A stretch of DNA of 64,000 bases from Lysinibacillus sp. FSL M8-0337 (GTDB taxonomy: Bacteria; Bacillota; Bacilli; Bacillales_A; Planococcaceae): contig NZ_CP151996.1 of NCBI RefSeq assembly GCF_038593855.1, forward strand, positions 2,852,001 to 2,916,000, written 5' to 3'. The translations under genes were made by a program, and so were the position numbers. Below the pieces are notes generated by a model. It was not told the DNA's origin. It worked only from the letters and a program-made list of their open reading frames with translations, and did no database searches. Positions 1 to 9,783 of this stretch are shown in pieces. The first letter of the stretch is position 1; the number at the start of each line of letters is the position of its first letter.

Positions 1-338
1 CTCATCGCTTCACAAAGCCAATGTGCTTCATATTTTGCTGTGCATTCTACCCAATCGAAATACCATGTTTCTCCATATGCTTCCAGCAAATACGTAAACT
101 TGTTTTCTAGTAAAGATGTTCGTAGCAATGATAGATGAATAAAAGCAACTGGGGCTAACTTACCCTGCTGTTGCTGTCTGCTAATATTCGCAAATAATTG
201 TTCAAATGCGTGAATGATTGGTTGAAGTAAAACTTCCTTGTCTTGACGAAACTGTCGATCGACTATTGCTTGTAACCGGTTGACATGGACTACCACACAT
301 TCATCCATAAAATGCTGTAAGGCTTCTTCTCGTTTCAT
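1..338 (-). CDS. Partial hypothetical protein of the injection-system cluster (runs off left edge)
   Basis: An open frame on the minus strand starts with ATG at 338 and stays open to the window edge, giving at least 112 residues. It begins 15 bases after the stop of the VgrG gene, in the same direction, so it is probably cotranscribed with it. The visible part is mostly helical and rich in Gln, Leu and aromatic residues, with no signal peptide or membrane segment. I do not recognise the family. Its place directly behind a spike gene is where effectors, adaptors or accessory proteins often sit in contractile systems, but nothing in the sequence assigns a role. Confidence 0.7.
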   Translation of the reverse strand, partial: MKREEALQHFMDECVVVHVNRLQAIVDRQFRQDKEVLLQPIIHAFEQLFANISRQQQQGKLAPVAFIHLSLLRTSLLENKFTYLLEAYGETWYFDWVECTAKYEAHWLCEAM

Positions 339-353
339 GCGTCTACATCCCCA

Positions 354-1856
354 CTAATTTGCTCGTACTTCTGTTCCTTTAATCTCCATTTTGTCCTCCA
401 TCTTGATTGAGTTCTCTTTACATGTCATCTCAATTTTTTCATTGGCATTGATCATAATTTGCTTGGCATTAATAACGACTTTGTCTGTTGCTTTTAAGTT
501 AATGTTTTTATCACTAATAATAGAAATACCATTATCATCCATTAACGAAATCATTAATCCACCACCAGAAATGACAATACGATCAGGAGCTAGTAGAATT
601 TGTTTACCATGCTTCGTTCTAAGTGTTTTTACATCTGGATCAGCCATACGTACTGGGTCTTGGCGGCTATCCTCTGGAGGTGCAGCACTACCGCCCCCAC
701 CTTGACTGGTCGGATTCGTTGCTGCTAACATAGCACCCGATTGTGGTGGTGCTTTGGTCACGGAGCTAATGGCAATCCCCTCATCCTCACGGTTGCTTGG
801 GAAATAGATTCTCACATTGTCAGATAACTCTGGCATAAAATACCACCCTGTATTATCTTCTGACGCATAGATTGTTGAATATGGAAACCAATAGGCTGTA
901 CTCTTTTCTTGCCCCTCGTCAAAATCGACATGAATGCGGATTTTATCTCCTGCCACATCAATGACTTTTCCTTGAATAGACGCGCCGATAATTGCTTGAT
1001 TATACGTCGTGTGAACACTGAAACCATTCTTTGGTGTAAGCGTATAAATATGCTTCAATAAGCCATTTTTAAGCTTCGATACGATTTTATAAACATATAG
1101 TTTTTTGGCTTGGAACGTGACTTCGTTGCCGATTTTGAATAGTTGGGTCGATTCTACTTCATAATACATATAGTCACTGTCCGTTATACTATCGAGATGA
1201 TTTTTACTAGAAATAAGGAAGTTGCCAATTGCCTTTTTCACACGGTAATTGATTGCATCTATTTTCTGTACAGCACCTGCTTGAAATGGTACGCCGAAGT
1301 AAAACTTTGGTGCACTATGAACTGTGTCTGGCACTAAGCCCGTATGAAATCTAGAAGCCATACGTTTTAGAAACTCCCAGTCTGTCTCTAAATATTGCAT
1401 TGTAAAGCTACCAATACTAGCACCCTTTGTGACATGATCCATAAAGTCGGCACCTGGTTGGTCGGCAATACATTCATTGATTAATTCTGTATATGGCATC
1501 TTAGCATGTTGGTACGTTTGGTTTTTTTTCTTCACATCTAATACATACGTATGTGAAACTGCCTTCACCTCCAAATAATACGTACCCAGCACCGATTTCA
1601 CTTGTACATCTAATGCTAATCCATTAAAAATAGGCGATTGGCCATTACTGCCGATTTGCAATACTTCGATAGCTGTTTCAGCGTCAGTCATGTAAACGTA
1701 GGAGTCTTCAAGTTCATCTGGTATAATGCCTGTTAAATGTAATACCGCATGTTCATTCATTTGTTGTGTGATTTCGATTTCGCTGACGCGGATATTATAG
1801 GGCATCACAATTAAATCTTTATACGTCATTGCTGTTTCCTTGTTAACTCGCTCCAT
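354..1856 (-). CDS. VgrG/Pvc8-type spike-hub protein of a contractile injection system
   Basis: The product is about 500 residues. The N-terminal ~300 residues match the gp27-like hub (phage late control D) layout. An OB-fold follows with the typical ASIQGKVIDV entry, a WFPYS-type segment and a GWYFMPE...VRIYFP strand. A Gly-rich linker (GGGG) leads to short beta-helix-like repeats ending in a Lys/Glu-rich strand series, as in gp5/VgrG needles. The frame is open further upstream, but the chosen ATG at 1856 overlaps the stop of the preceding gene (TGATG) and has GGAGAAGG in front; the in-frame ATG at 1829 with AAGGAAA is an alternative. In such systems this trimer tips the tube and carries effectors. 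No C-terminal toxin extension is seen. Confidence 0.87.
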   Translation of the reverse strand: MERVNKETAMTYKDLIVMPYNIRVSEIEITQQMNEHAVLHLTGIIPDELEDSYVYMTDAETAIEVLQIGSNGQSPIFNGLALDVQVKSVLGTYYLEVKAVSHTYVLDVKKKNQTYQHAKMPYTELINECIADQPGADFMDHVTKGASIGSFTMQYLETDWEFLKRMASRFHTGLVPDTVHSAPKFYFGVPFQAGAVQKIDAINYRVKKAIGNFLISSKNHLDSITDSDYMYYEVESTQLFKIGNEVTFQAKKLYVYKIVSKLKNGLLKHIYTLTPKNGFSVHTTYNQAIIGASIQGKVIDVAGDKIRIHVDFDEGQEKSTAYWFPYSTIYASEDNTGWYFMPELSDNVRIYFPSNREDEGIAISSVTKAPPQSGAMLAATNPTSQGGGGSAAPPEDSRQDPVRMADPDVKTLRTKHGKQILLAPDRIVISGGGLMISLMDDNGISIISDKNINLKATDKVVINAKQIMINANEKIEMTCKENSIKMEDKMEIKGTEVRAN

Positions 1857-2497
1857 CAAACAACACCTTCTCCATCCAATGATTTGTTTTCGATTGAGAT
1901 TAATTCCAACATGCCATAAGCAATCGGTTGCCATATATCCATTTCTTTTTTCAAGCAATTAACTGAACCCGTAGCCACATGGCCATCTATTATAAATAAA
2001 AACATTAAATTATAAATCTTGTTATCGAGTGCCTTCGAAATAAAATCAAAATAACCAATTTGTAGACCGTTCACTTCTTTCATGCCGATATCGAACATTT
2101 CAGCACCTGGCTGGAACTTTTGCACGATATTCATCATCGCTTCAGTAAAATCTTCTAACTCTTCTTCTTTTAATTGTTGTTCCATTAGTTTCATCGTGAC
2201 GTTAATGGACGTGCTATCACTTGTGTAAATGTAATCCGGTCTACGGCTTGATGGATATTTAATATTCATTAAGTCCGATTCCATCTCTTCAAATGCTACA
2301 GGCATATACATTTGTATTTGATTCTCGTAAAAGCCAATCTGTGCAAATTCAATTGTTTCATCTTCAATTGTTAGCTGGCCATTTTGAATGGCTTTCACAA
2401 TGTCCGTATGTAACAATTGCTTTTCAATGTTCTCTGTTCGTTTTTTCTGCCTTGCATGCTTGGTCATCTCAATTACTTCTTCATCCATATAACTCAT
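1856..2497 (-). CDS. DcrB/DUF1795-like protein, possible EagR-type spike chaperone
   Basis: A 213-residue soluble protein. After a ~55-residue charged lead it shows an MPVAFEEM strand, a YPSSRRPDYIYT segment, a helix near residues 105-130 and a GYFDFIS...YNLMFLFIIDGH strand pair, ending in a W-P-I helix. That order is like the DcrB/DUF1795 fold, the fold of the EagR chaperones that hold type VI effectors for loading on VgrG. The gene is translationally coupled to the VgrG gene (TGATG overlap). The fold call rests on remembered family pattern, so a chaperone or adaptor role is inference. No signal peptide is present, unlike periplasmic DcrB. Confidence 0.6.
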   Translation of the reverse strand: MSYMDEEVIEMTKHARQKKRTENIEKQLLHTDIVKAIQNGQLTIEDETIEFAQIGFYENQIQMYMPVAFEEMESDLMNIKYPSSRRPDYIYTSDSTSINVTMKLMEQQLKEEELEDFTEAMMNIVQKFQPGAEMFDIGMKEVNGLQIGYFDFISKALDNKIYNLMFLFIIDGHVATGSVNCLKKEMDIWQPIAYGMLELISIENKSLDGEGVV

Positions 2498-2652
2498 TTT
2501 TTCGCCCTCCTTTGTTAAAAAGTCTTTTAGTATGCTTAGACCTGTCTTTTATTTTTCTTATAGCTAGTGTTGGTATAATACGACTTGCTTTGTGATGAAA
2601 TCGTTAAAACATGCTCTTCTCTATTAATCTTGTTTTCTTAGCACATCACTAC

Positions 2653-3426
2653 CTAATCCACAATCATACGTTTTGGGCGACCTTGACTGAGTCCCTTCAT
2701 ACGGCTGCCACCCTTTACGTCCATTAAAATACGATTTAAATACTTATGAATTTGACTATTACTTAACGTTTGATAGTCTAGCTCTAGCCTATTGCAAATA
2801 TAGAAATCAATCGCATCTCGTTGCACTCTCTCCTGATTTAAACACTCTAAGGCAAAGGCTATATCATATGGATTGGTTGGGCGATATTTTAAAAGCTCTC
2901 GTGCAAAATATTGCAATATAAGTGGGTGGTAGGTGCTTTTTTGTATGCCAGCATAATGACAATGATGATAGTTTACTGTGTTATATTCAGTTGCAAAGTC
3001 GAGAAAGTCGATATGCTGTGAGCGCAGTTTGGCTCCTAATTTTAATTTAAAGCGTGCTAATTCTAGTTCATTTTGTGCAAGATCAACGGAATCATCTAAA
3101 ATAATTTCTGTTGTGTAATGGGTATAATCAAGGTTATTCACTGCTTCAGGAAATCGTACTTTTAATATCGTTTCGTGCCCTGTAGCTTCATAAGGAAGCT
3201 CATAGCTACTATGTAGCATATATAGCCTTCCATTATGCTTAATAATGCCTTTTGTAATAATGAGTTGTGAATCTGCTACAATAATATGGACACCCGCAAT
3301 AATGCCATTCGAGTAATCTTGGAAATACAGATCTAAAAACTCTCTTGGGTAATCTCGTAAATTCTCCAACATTTCTCGCTTTAAAATACGACCTTTTTGA
3401 AAATGTGGATATTGATTGGCAAACAA
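2653..3426 (-). CDS. Conserved protein of the injection cluster, possible baseplate component
   Basis: About 257 residues. I chose a TTG start at 3426 because AGAGGTGG lies eight bases upstream. The longer frame from GTG at 3456 has no Shine-Dalgarno sequence. The start MFANQYPHFQKGRILKREML, followed by a run of beta strands with IIKHNGRLY and a later helical half (residues ~130-230), suggests a structural protein with an N-terminal beta domain. The YPHF...KG opening is loosely reminiscent of TssK/baseplate proteins, but the similarity is too weak to name. It lies between the Hsp70-like and DcrB-like genes on the same strand. Confidence 0.6.
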   Translation of the reverse strand: MFANQYPHFQKGRILKREMLENLRDYPREFLDLYFQDYSNGIIAGVHIIVADSQLIITKGIIKHNGRLYMLHSSYELPYEATGHETILKVRFPEAVNNLDYTHYTTEIILDDSVDLAQNELELARFKLKLGAKLRSQHIDFLDFATEYNTVNYHHCHYAGIQKSTYHPLILQYFARELLKYRPTNPYDIAFALECLNQERVQRDAIDFYICNRLELDYQTLSNSQIHKYLNRILMDVKGGSRMKGLSQGRPKRMIVD

Positions 3427-3466
3427 GCTGTCACCCACCTCTTTTCTTGTTTTCACTTTTGAGTGC

Positions 3467-6112
3467 TTACTTTAAGCCGTCGAAGAAATCTAATTCGGAT
3501 AACTCCGTTTCAAACGCAAAGAATGCTTTATTGCCAACAAAAAGTTGCTCTTCTCTTCTCGCTACAGGAACGACATGGAAACCCCAGTGATCTTCTGCGG
3601 CAAATACAAAGAACTTCACTTCGCCATTTGTAATGGAATCCGTCTCATCTTGAGGAATTTTATCTTGATATTGCGCTGCGATATTTTCATATAGAGTCGG
3701 CGTAAAGTCTTCTTTACGGTTTATATAAATATATTTATATGGCGTTTGGTTATCGCTACCCGTTAGGAAGAATTCAACTTCCGTCACACCCCAAGGTCGA
3801 GAAATGCTGCCATGAATTTGGTTCAGTCGTTCTAAACTGCTTATCAGTAATTTTTCTTGGCGGTTATGTGTAAAAGCACTAACAGCATAAGGCACAACAG
3901 GCGCATGGTTCGTGACATTCGTTTCAATCATACCTATCTTTTTGGCATTTAAGTAACGCAGTGCGCCTCTTAAACACGATAATTTTAGTTCAGGTACTTT
4001 CCCGACGTTGTCAGCCTTTTGCCTAAATTCAATACTTCGTCCAGGTACAAATTCCTTTAATGCCTCACGAAAAGCATCAATTTTACACGATTGGCCTGTT
4101 AACTTAATAATTGAATATTCGCTAAGTTGTCCATTTTCATAAAACTCTTCCAAAAACTCTCGTACAATATCATATATATCAGCCTTAATAAGATGGTTAA
4201 TTTCCTTAATATTAAAAAATACGTTCGGATAATCATACACATCTTTGAATTGATTGTTTTCTACTAAAGATAGACACCATCGGTCAACAGCAGTTACGTT
4301 CAAATCGCTCTCCTGCTGTAAATCTTTTTCCGAATAAAAACGACTTCGTAAAATGCCTGTTTTTCGGAAAAACTCCTTCTTCATTTCCTCAGCCATTTCC
4401 CATAAGAAATAATAATTATTGCGCACGCGCAAATACTCATCACGTGTACGATTTTCATATTCTTTAAAACGCGTAGGAATAATGTCTTCTGCTTCGCGAA
4501 AGGCCTTTTCAAATTGTTCATAGACCGCTTCCACACCATAATCGTCGACATAGCGATAGATATCCTTGCCAGGTATATCAATTAAAGTATCAATATCGTA
4601 GACGCTTGTGCCACGACTATAATAATTGCTAAAGACAATTTTCATAAATTGAAAAATTCGATAGGTAATATTATTACCGCCAAAATTTGTATCTCCATTT
4701 TCGTACGTTGTATGGATATCAATTTTATAAGAAATATGTCCATCCTCTATTGCAAATTGACAAGACGATAAATCGGTCGTACCACCTCCACAATCAATTA
4801 CGAGTGCTTTATACTTTTTTCCATCCATAAAGCTATTATTCTCGATTTGATTAGCAATTGTATTATAGAGTACGGCCATTCCTTCATCGAGTGCATGCTC
4901 AGTTTCAATTTGATATTCTGGCAATATGGCGTGGAACATATCTAAAAATTGTGTCTTTAGTTTCACTGGACTGGAAATATGCAAATGCTTAAAGCGACAT
5001 TTAAATTGATGCTCCGCCATGCGTATTATATATAACAAAAATTCCCTTATAATTTGACTACGAGGAACAATGGCTGTATTGCCGTTTGCATCCATTACTT
5101 CTTCTAATTTTGTATAATTACTTACCCATCGTTTAATCCCTTGAAACTTTGTGGCAAGAGAGGTATAGCTGTTTTTTTTCATCATCTTTAAAGCATCATA
5201 ACCGACATGATAGTTTATTTGATCTGGATTCGAACAATCTGCCACACTCATCACAGTCGGTACTACTTCAATCCATTCGTTTTGATGGAGAGAATCAGGA
5301 AAAGCAACAAAATTTATGGTATTTAAGTGAATTCTTTTATTGAGCAAATCGTGACTACATGGCGAGGACACATAATCACTATCTAAATAGACTCCTGCCG
5401 TCGTATTAGTCGTTCCAAAGTCGATTGCAAGAATGGCTGTAGTTGTTTCAAGTTCTTTAATTTCTAAATCTGGTATAGGTACCTTATAATAATGGAGATT
5501 AGTAGGTGGTAGCGGATGTTCTTGATAATATGTTTTGTACATATACTCTGAATCTTGTTTTCTTAAAAAAATAAAGCTGTAATTTTTGTTTTTCGTTTGT
5601 CTAATGCCAATTGCTTGATCTGCAGCTAGAAAATAACGATTTGGATATTGGTCATCCTTGCGTAAATTCAGGAGACCACATAGCTCAAGCTGCTCATTCA
5701 CTAGCAACACATTGGACTCTGTAAGAAATCCACCTGTTTCTACGAGATACTGATCAGGCTTATCGATTTTCATGCCGTTATATAAACTCATCTTTGCAGG
5801 AATTTTAATTTCTCCATTATCAGAAAGAGGCGTCTTTAAATATGTTTGCATCGTTGCTTCAACTCGTTCAAAACCCCCATCCTTCCGCTCTTTTATAAGA
5901 AGGGTTTCTTCAGCACCACGATAACGTAATATCGTTTCGATGAGTTGATCTCTTGTAAGAGTATTCATAAGACCTGTAACCAACTTTTCCTTGTAGCAAA
6001 TATTTCGAAGTTGGAAAGTTGTCATCTCCATTAACTCAACCCGTGTAAATGTCATATACTTCTTTTCTGTGTAACGATTATTCGCATACAGCTTATACGA
6101 ATATTTATTCAT
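3467..6112 (-). CDS. Large Hsp70/actin-fold ATPase-like protein with N-terminal SAP-like region
   Basis: An 881-residue protein with strong GGAGGA before its ATG. Residues ~25-65 resemble a SAP/Rho-N helix-turn-helix (MTTFQLRNICYKEKL...LTRDQLIETIL). A unique ~130-residue region follows. The actin/Hsp70 ATPase fold begins with the phosphate-1 loop AIDFGTTNT near residue 228 and has the phosphate-2 loop VIDCGGGTTDLSS near residue 437, then an adenosine-type segment IIKLTGQSCKIDAF. The canonical Hsp70 substrate-binding domain is not evident. The C-terminal ~150 residues are unassigned. With the J-domain gene in the same cluster it may be a dedicated chaperone pair for assembling or recycling the apparatus. 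That role is inference; the fold is well supported. Confidence 0.85.
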   Translation of the reverse strand: MNKYSYKLYANNRYTEKKYMTFTRVELMEMTTFQLRNICYKEKLVTGLMNTLTRDQLIETILRYRGAEETLLIKERKDGGFERVEATMQTYLKTPLSDNGEIKIPAKMSLYNGMKIDKPDQYLVETGGFLTESNVLLVNEQLELCGLLNLRKDDQYPNRYFLAADQAIGIRQTKNKNYSFIFLRKQDSEYMYKTYYQEHPLPPTNLHYYKVPIPDLEIKELETTTAILAIDFGTTNTTAGVYLDSDYVSSPCSHDLLNKRIHLNTINFVAFPDSLHQNEWIEVVPTVMSVADCSNPDQINYHVGYDALKMMKKNSYTSLATKFQGIKRWVSNYTKLEEVMDANGNTAIVPRSQIIREFLLYIIRMAEHQFKCRFKHLHISSPVKLKTQFLDMFHAILPEYQIETEHALDEGMAVLYNTIANQIENNSFMDGKKYKALVIDCGGGTTDLSSCQFAIEDGHISYKIDIHTTYENGDTNFGGNNITYRIFQFMKIVFSNYYSRGTSVYDIDTLIDIPGKDIYRYVDDYGVEAVYEQFEKAFREAEDIIPTRFKEYENRTRDEYLRVRNNYYFLWEMAEEMKKEFFRKTGILRSRFYSEKDLQQESDLNVTAVDRWCLSLVENNQFKDVYDYPNVFFNIKEINHLIKADIYDIVREFLEEFYENGQLSEYSIIKLTGQSCKIDAFREALKEFVPGRSIEFRQKADNVGKVPELKLSCLRGALRYLNAKKIGMIETNVTNHAPVVPYAVSAFTHNRQEKLLISSLERLNQIHGSISRPWGVTEVEFFLTGSDNQTPYKYIYINRKEDFTPTLYENIAAQYQDKIPQDETDSITNGEVKFFVFAAEDHWGFHVVPVARREEQLFVGNKAFFAFETELSELDFFDGLK

Positions 6113-6136
6113 CCTGCATCCTCCTCCGCTAAAAGA

Positions 6137-6826
6137 TCAATAAAGGGCTATTTGATCTAGCTTCATGGTCTCCTCTGTACCGATTATGCCAAAGTGATAT
6201 TCCCAATAAACCTCCATATGGAAACTTACTGGCAAAAACAGTTCTTGAATAAGCTGCACTTTGCTATCATTGCGTTCAGTCTTTTTTTGAGCAATGTATA
6301 ACAGTAGCTCATCGTGTTCCTCTGATCTAACATAAATAACACAGTGCTTAAAGAGCTTTTTGAGTGTATCTTTTAACAGATAAATAGCATCTCCTGTTTG
6401 ATATAACCTTAAAAGATTGAGTACTACTATTTCTTGTTCCTTTTTCGTCAAAGCATATAAATTGTCCCGTACTCGTTCTCCGAATACGTTCATTTCCATT
6501 TCTTTCAATATAAATCGAACATAATATTCTCTCTTATTCATACCTTGCATGCGATCAATATCGGCTAGAAAATGAAGGACGATATCGAGTAAGTATTCTC
6601 TTAATTCCAAATCTGTTAAATTGTCAGGATGAAATAGGTCTTTAAATATTTCATCAAAGCGATAATATGGATTGATTTCCATATGTTGCACTACATCTTG
6701 TGTATTTAATAATGGTGGACTTAATTCCATATATGGTGAGAATGTTTTAGCCAGCATAAATTGAATATCCTTTTTACTAAAACCCTTCTCTTCTGCACTA
6801 ATAAGAAAATCCCAAATATAGTTCAT
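6137..6826 (-). CDS. Helical cluster protein of unknown function
   Basis: A 229-residue, largely helical soluble protein. The ATG at 6826 overlaps the stop of the upstream gene as ATGA, and AAGG lies nine bases before it, so it is chosen over the longer frame. No catalytic motif, signal peptide or membrane segment is visible. A run of amphipathic helices (residues ~70-160) and a C-terminal stretch with paired aromatics (WEYHFGIIG) are the main features. Tight coupling to the 6823-8097 gene suggests the two products act together, perhaps as a complex. I do not recognise the family. Confidence 0.65.
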   Translation of the reverse strand: MNYIWDFLISAEEKGFSKKDIQFMLAKTFSPYMELSPPLLNTQDVVQHMEINPYYRFDEIFKDLFHPDNLTDLELREYLLDIVLHFLADIDRMQGMNKREYYVRFILKEMEMNVFGERVRDNLYALTKKEQEIVVLNLLRLYQTGDAIYLLKDTLKKLFKHCVIYVRSEEHDELLLYIAQKKTERNDSKVQLIQELFLPVSFHMEVYWEYHFGIIGTEETMKLDQIALY

Positions 6827-8097
6827 AGCCATGTACCTTCGCATTTATATTCAAAGAACTGCCTTTGTACTTCGGCCACTAGAAAGCTTAAGATGTCGTT
6901 TGAAATAAAATTTTTGGCCTCTTTCGCTTTAAATTCCAACAACATCGTTTTTTTGTTACTGTGCTCGCCTAACATATTTATTAAAAAAGGATTGGCTGCA
7001 TAGCTAAAACTTTTGCCTTGGAATGCCTCCATAATTTTTATGTCAACAAGTTCTAGTTTTTCTGCTATTTCAAATGAATTAACAAGGCGAATTATTTCTC
7101 CTTTTGTTTTCACATTTACGCTATACTTACTAGCAAATTTATGCATAAAACGATCCATTCTGCGATTAGACAGTAGCTCGTAATGTAACTTGCCAATCTT
7201 TTCTTTTTCCAATTGTGCTATTTTTAATAATTGCCAACTTCCCGATTTATCTTGCGGAGATACGACCGTCAATTCACTTTCGGAGCGCTTAACATATCTA
7301 ACATTGTTTTCATCACTTTCAATGAGATAGCCATGCTGGTTTCCCATTTTTCGAAGCGAAAGGACATGTTCGTAATTCACTTTATCAATTGCAGGTATTG
7401 GAAATCCTACATTTTTTACTTCGTGCCTTTGAATGTTCCACAATGGTACCATGTTCAGGTGTTTCATTTGTTCAAACTCTTGTAAATCAATGGTTATGTT
7501 AATAATCTCCGTATCCTCGTTGAAAGTCGGACATTCAACTAACACAACATCAAAAAACTTGTGAGCAAAGGGATGATTGATTGTTTTCCACGGTAACCCA
7601 TTCATATGAAATATAGGATATAATTTTTCAATTTCATCTAAATACATTGTATTTTTTTGCAAACGCACCTTAACCTCTACAGATCCATCTGTCGTTAATA
7701 GTGTTCCTGTAAAAAGTCTTTGTTCTGTAATAAATTGATTAAGTTGCCATGTATCACATTGTAAGAACAAAGTAAGAAGGACTGTTTTTTTATGTTCATT
7801 TAGTGAATCGAGCAATGTTGCCGCATCGATTGGCTGCTTATCAAGATCAGATGGGAGCATCGGGAATAAGCAATCATGAATTGGATCGACATCTTCTTTT
7901 GCACAAAGTGTGACATAAATATCGTACTTATTTTCCAAATCATCGATTTCATTGAATATCCGTTCCTCTAGCCTTTTATTCATTTCTTCTTGATAGTCTA
8001 TTAAATTGACAAATACGCCACTAACAATATCTTTTAACAGTTGCCGTTGCTCTAAATTTTCAACTTTACGTAACCGTTCAAACATGAGCTCTTTCAT
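6823..8097 (-). CDS. Large cluster protein of unknown function, possible baseplate wedge
   Basis: A 424-residue protein with an ATG at 8097, seven bases after AAGGAAAG; that SD is part of the end of the preceding gene. The N-terminal third is helical with charged repeats. The middle has a PIFHMNGLPW segment and a FPIPAIDKVNYEHVLSLRK segment, in a mixed alpha/beta context. Size, copy number and position between the spike genes and the regulatory genes would suit a baseplate wedge protein of the TssF/gp6 kind, but no diagnostic motif supports this. It overlaps the next gene by four bases (ATGA). Confidence 0.6.
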   Translation of the reverse strand: MKELMFERLRKVENLEQRQLLKDIVSGVFVNLIDYQEEMNKRLEERIFNEIDDLENKYDIYVTLCAKEDVDPIHDCLFPMLPSDLDKQPIDAATLLDSLNEHKKTVLLTLFLQCDTWQLNQFITEQRLFTGTLLTTDGSVEVKVRLQKNTMYLDEIEKLYPIFHMNGLPWKTINHPFAHKFFDVVLVECPTFNEDTEIINITIDLQEFEQMKHLNMVPLWNIQRHEVKNVGFPIPAIDKVNYEHVLSLRKMGNQHGYLIESDENNVRYVKRSESELTVVSPQDKSGSWQLLKIAQLEKEKIGKLHYELLSNRRMDRFMHKFASKYSVNVKTKGEIIRLVNSFEIAEKLELVDIKIMEAFQGKSFSYAANPFLINMLGEHSNKKTMLLEFKAKEAKNFISNDILSFLVAEVQRQFFEYKCEGTWL

Positions 8098-8101
8098 CAC
8101 G

Positions 8102-9733
8102 TTACTTTCCTTCTTTCATCATCTCCATATTTGAAGGCTCTTCAGCGCCTGTTGCTTCATCCATCGATGGGGTTGCAGTGTCAGCTGCTTGTCCTTGAGG
8201 AACTGGGTTTAATTTATCATTTGCATTCATAATTTTTCGCTCTAGTCCTAAAACCTTTGCAAGTAACTCTGTTTCCTGATAAATTTCCTGAGCCAATGTG
8301 TAAGATTCAATCGCTTTCCCGTAATCTAAACGCGCATAGCTTTGGTCTCCACTCTTTTCTAAACCTTCAGCTTGTAATTGTTTCTGAGCCTTCTTTAGTT
8401 CAGCTATTTTTTCTTCTGTTTCTTCAATTTTTGTCTTGATTTGCTCTTCACCAGTAAAAGCAACAGCTAGCGCTTTCTTTCTTGCTTTTTGATAGATATC
8501 TAAGGCACCATTATAATCTTCAGCCTCAAATCGAAAATCCCCATCCTTGATAGCTTCCACAATTTGTACGATGGAATCCATATTCGCAATTCTTTCTTCA
8601 ATGACTTCTTTTCCAAAACCTTTTATAAGTTTTCCTTCTTTATTGGCTTTTTCATAATGTTCCATTGCTTCAGAAAATTGCCCTTCTTCAGATGCCTTAT
8701 CTCCATTTATGATGAGTTGTGTTACTCTTAATTTTTTCGCAAGCAAATTTCTATGTACGGGGTCTTTTAATTTTTTCGCAGCATTTCTACCTTCACTATA
8801 TTCCAGTAAAGCATCCGCATAATTCCCATCTTGGAAATTCAAGTTTCCTGTCTTTTCATGCTCTTTCATCTCTACTGTTAATTCTGCTAATTTTTTTGCT
8901 TGTTTTGCTTGATAGTAAATCGTACTACCCCCAACAATTAATGTTACAATAAGCGCAGCAGCAATCATTTTGATGTATTTCATTTTTTTCTTGTTTGTTT
9001 CTTGATAAACTTTATTAGCAAATATCGCTGCCATTGTATAGTTATTGACAACTTTGCGTTGCCTACTTAATAGTACTTCTTCTAATAATTCAGTATATTG
9101 CTCCGGATCCTTTATACTTTCCAACGCATCAGCCATTTCAATTTCACTAACTTCTTCCCAAAATCCAGCTGTGCATAGTAGCAACACATCGCCATCCATA
9201 AGTTTCATCTTTTTCGAAATATACGGTTGGAAATTTGATGGTTTACCAAGATAATTGAGTAAATTATTTCTTTCTTCATGATGGCTGATATCGAGAGAAC
9301 GGTTTCTATCATTCACTAGTTCATCTGCTAAACTTTGATCATTGCTTTTATAAGTCACGATGCCATTTCGAAAGTGATAAAGTCGGGAGTTTCCTGCTAC
9401 GGCATAGATCATTTTAGAGTAATCCGAGACGACCATGATAATGCTTGCTTTTAACCTTACCCTTAAGCTTTGGGCCTGAAGAACAGCTTGGGCATTTTTT
9501 ATATACTTTTTTATTCTCTTTCTAGACATCGATGGTTTTTCCATAAACTTTTCCAGAATGCCTTTTACTGCTAATTCTGCACTATTGATTTCTTGATCAG
9601 AATCTAGCCCTTTCACTGCTACCCAGCAAGCAACATCATCCAGCTCCGCATAAGCAAAGTAATCTTTATTTTGCATAAATGAACCCGCTTCGGATAGAAA
9701 GCTTGTTTTGAAGTCGCTGTTTTCCTTTCTCAT
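8102..9733 (-). CDS. Membrane pseudophosphatase: PP2C-like domain, one membrane helix, TPR-like repeats
   Basis: 543 residues. The N-terminal ~240 residues follow the PP2C fold order (YFAYAELDDVACW, AVAGNSRLY, YLGKPSNFQPY, LLLCTAGFWEEV). The catalytic metal ligands are lost: the ADGxG position reads VKGLD and the usual SDG reads TAG. One membrane helix at ~255-277 follows a Lys-rich stretch, so the phosphatase-like domain should be cytoplasmic. Four or more helical TPR-like units (GNLNFQDGNYADALLEYSEG, GDFRFEAEDYNGALDIYQKA, GDQSYARLDYGKAIESYTLA) lie on the other side. A Pro/Gly-rich tail ends the chain. It is probably a non-catalytic sensor or tether, paired with the active PP2C encoded just upstream. 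Confidence 0.8.
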   Translation of the reverse strand: MRKENSDFKTSFLSEAGSFMQNKDYFAYAELDDVACWVAVKGLDSDQEINSAELAVKGILEKFMEKPSMSRKRIKKYIKNAQAVLQAQSLRVRLKASIIMVVSDYSKMIYAVAGNSRLYHFRNGIVTYKSNDQSLADELVNDRNRSLDISHHEERNNLLNYLGKPSNFQPYISKKMKLMDGDVLLLCTAGFWEEVSEIEMADALESIKDPEQYTELLEEVLLSRQRKVVNNYTMAAIFANKVYQETNKKKMKYIKMIAAALIVTLIVGGSTIYYQAKQAKKLAELTVEMKEHEKTGNLNFQDGNYADALLEYSEGRNAAKKLKDPVHRNLLAKKLRVTQLIINGDKASEEGQFSEAMEHYEKANKEGKLIKGFGKEVIEERIANMDSIVQIVEAIKDGDFRFEAEDYNGALDIYQKARKKALAVAFTGEEQIKTKIEETEEKIAELKKAQKQLQAEGLEKSGDQSYARLDYGKAIESYTLAQEIYQETELLAKVLGLERKIMNANDKLNPVPQGQAADTATPSMDEATGAEEPSNMEMMKEGK

Positions 9734-9783
9734 CATTCTCCTCCTTCTTCACTAACCTAATCAGATGCACATCTTAACAATCA

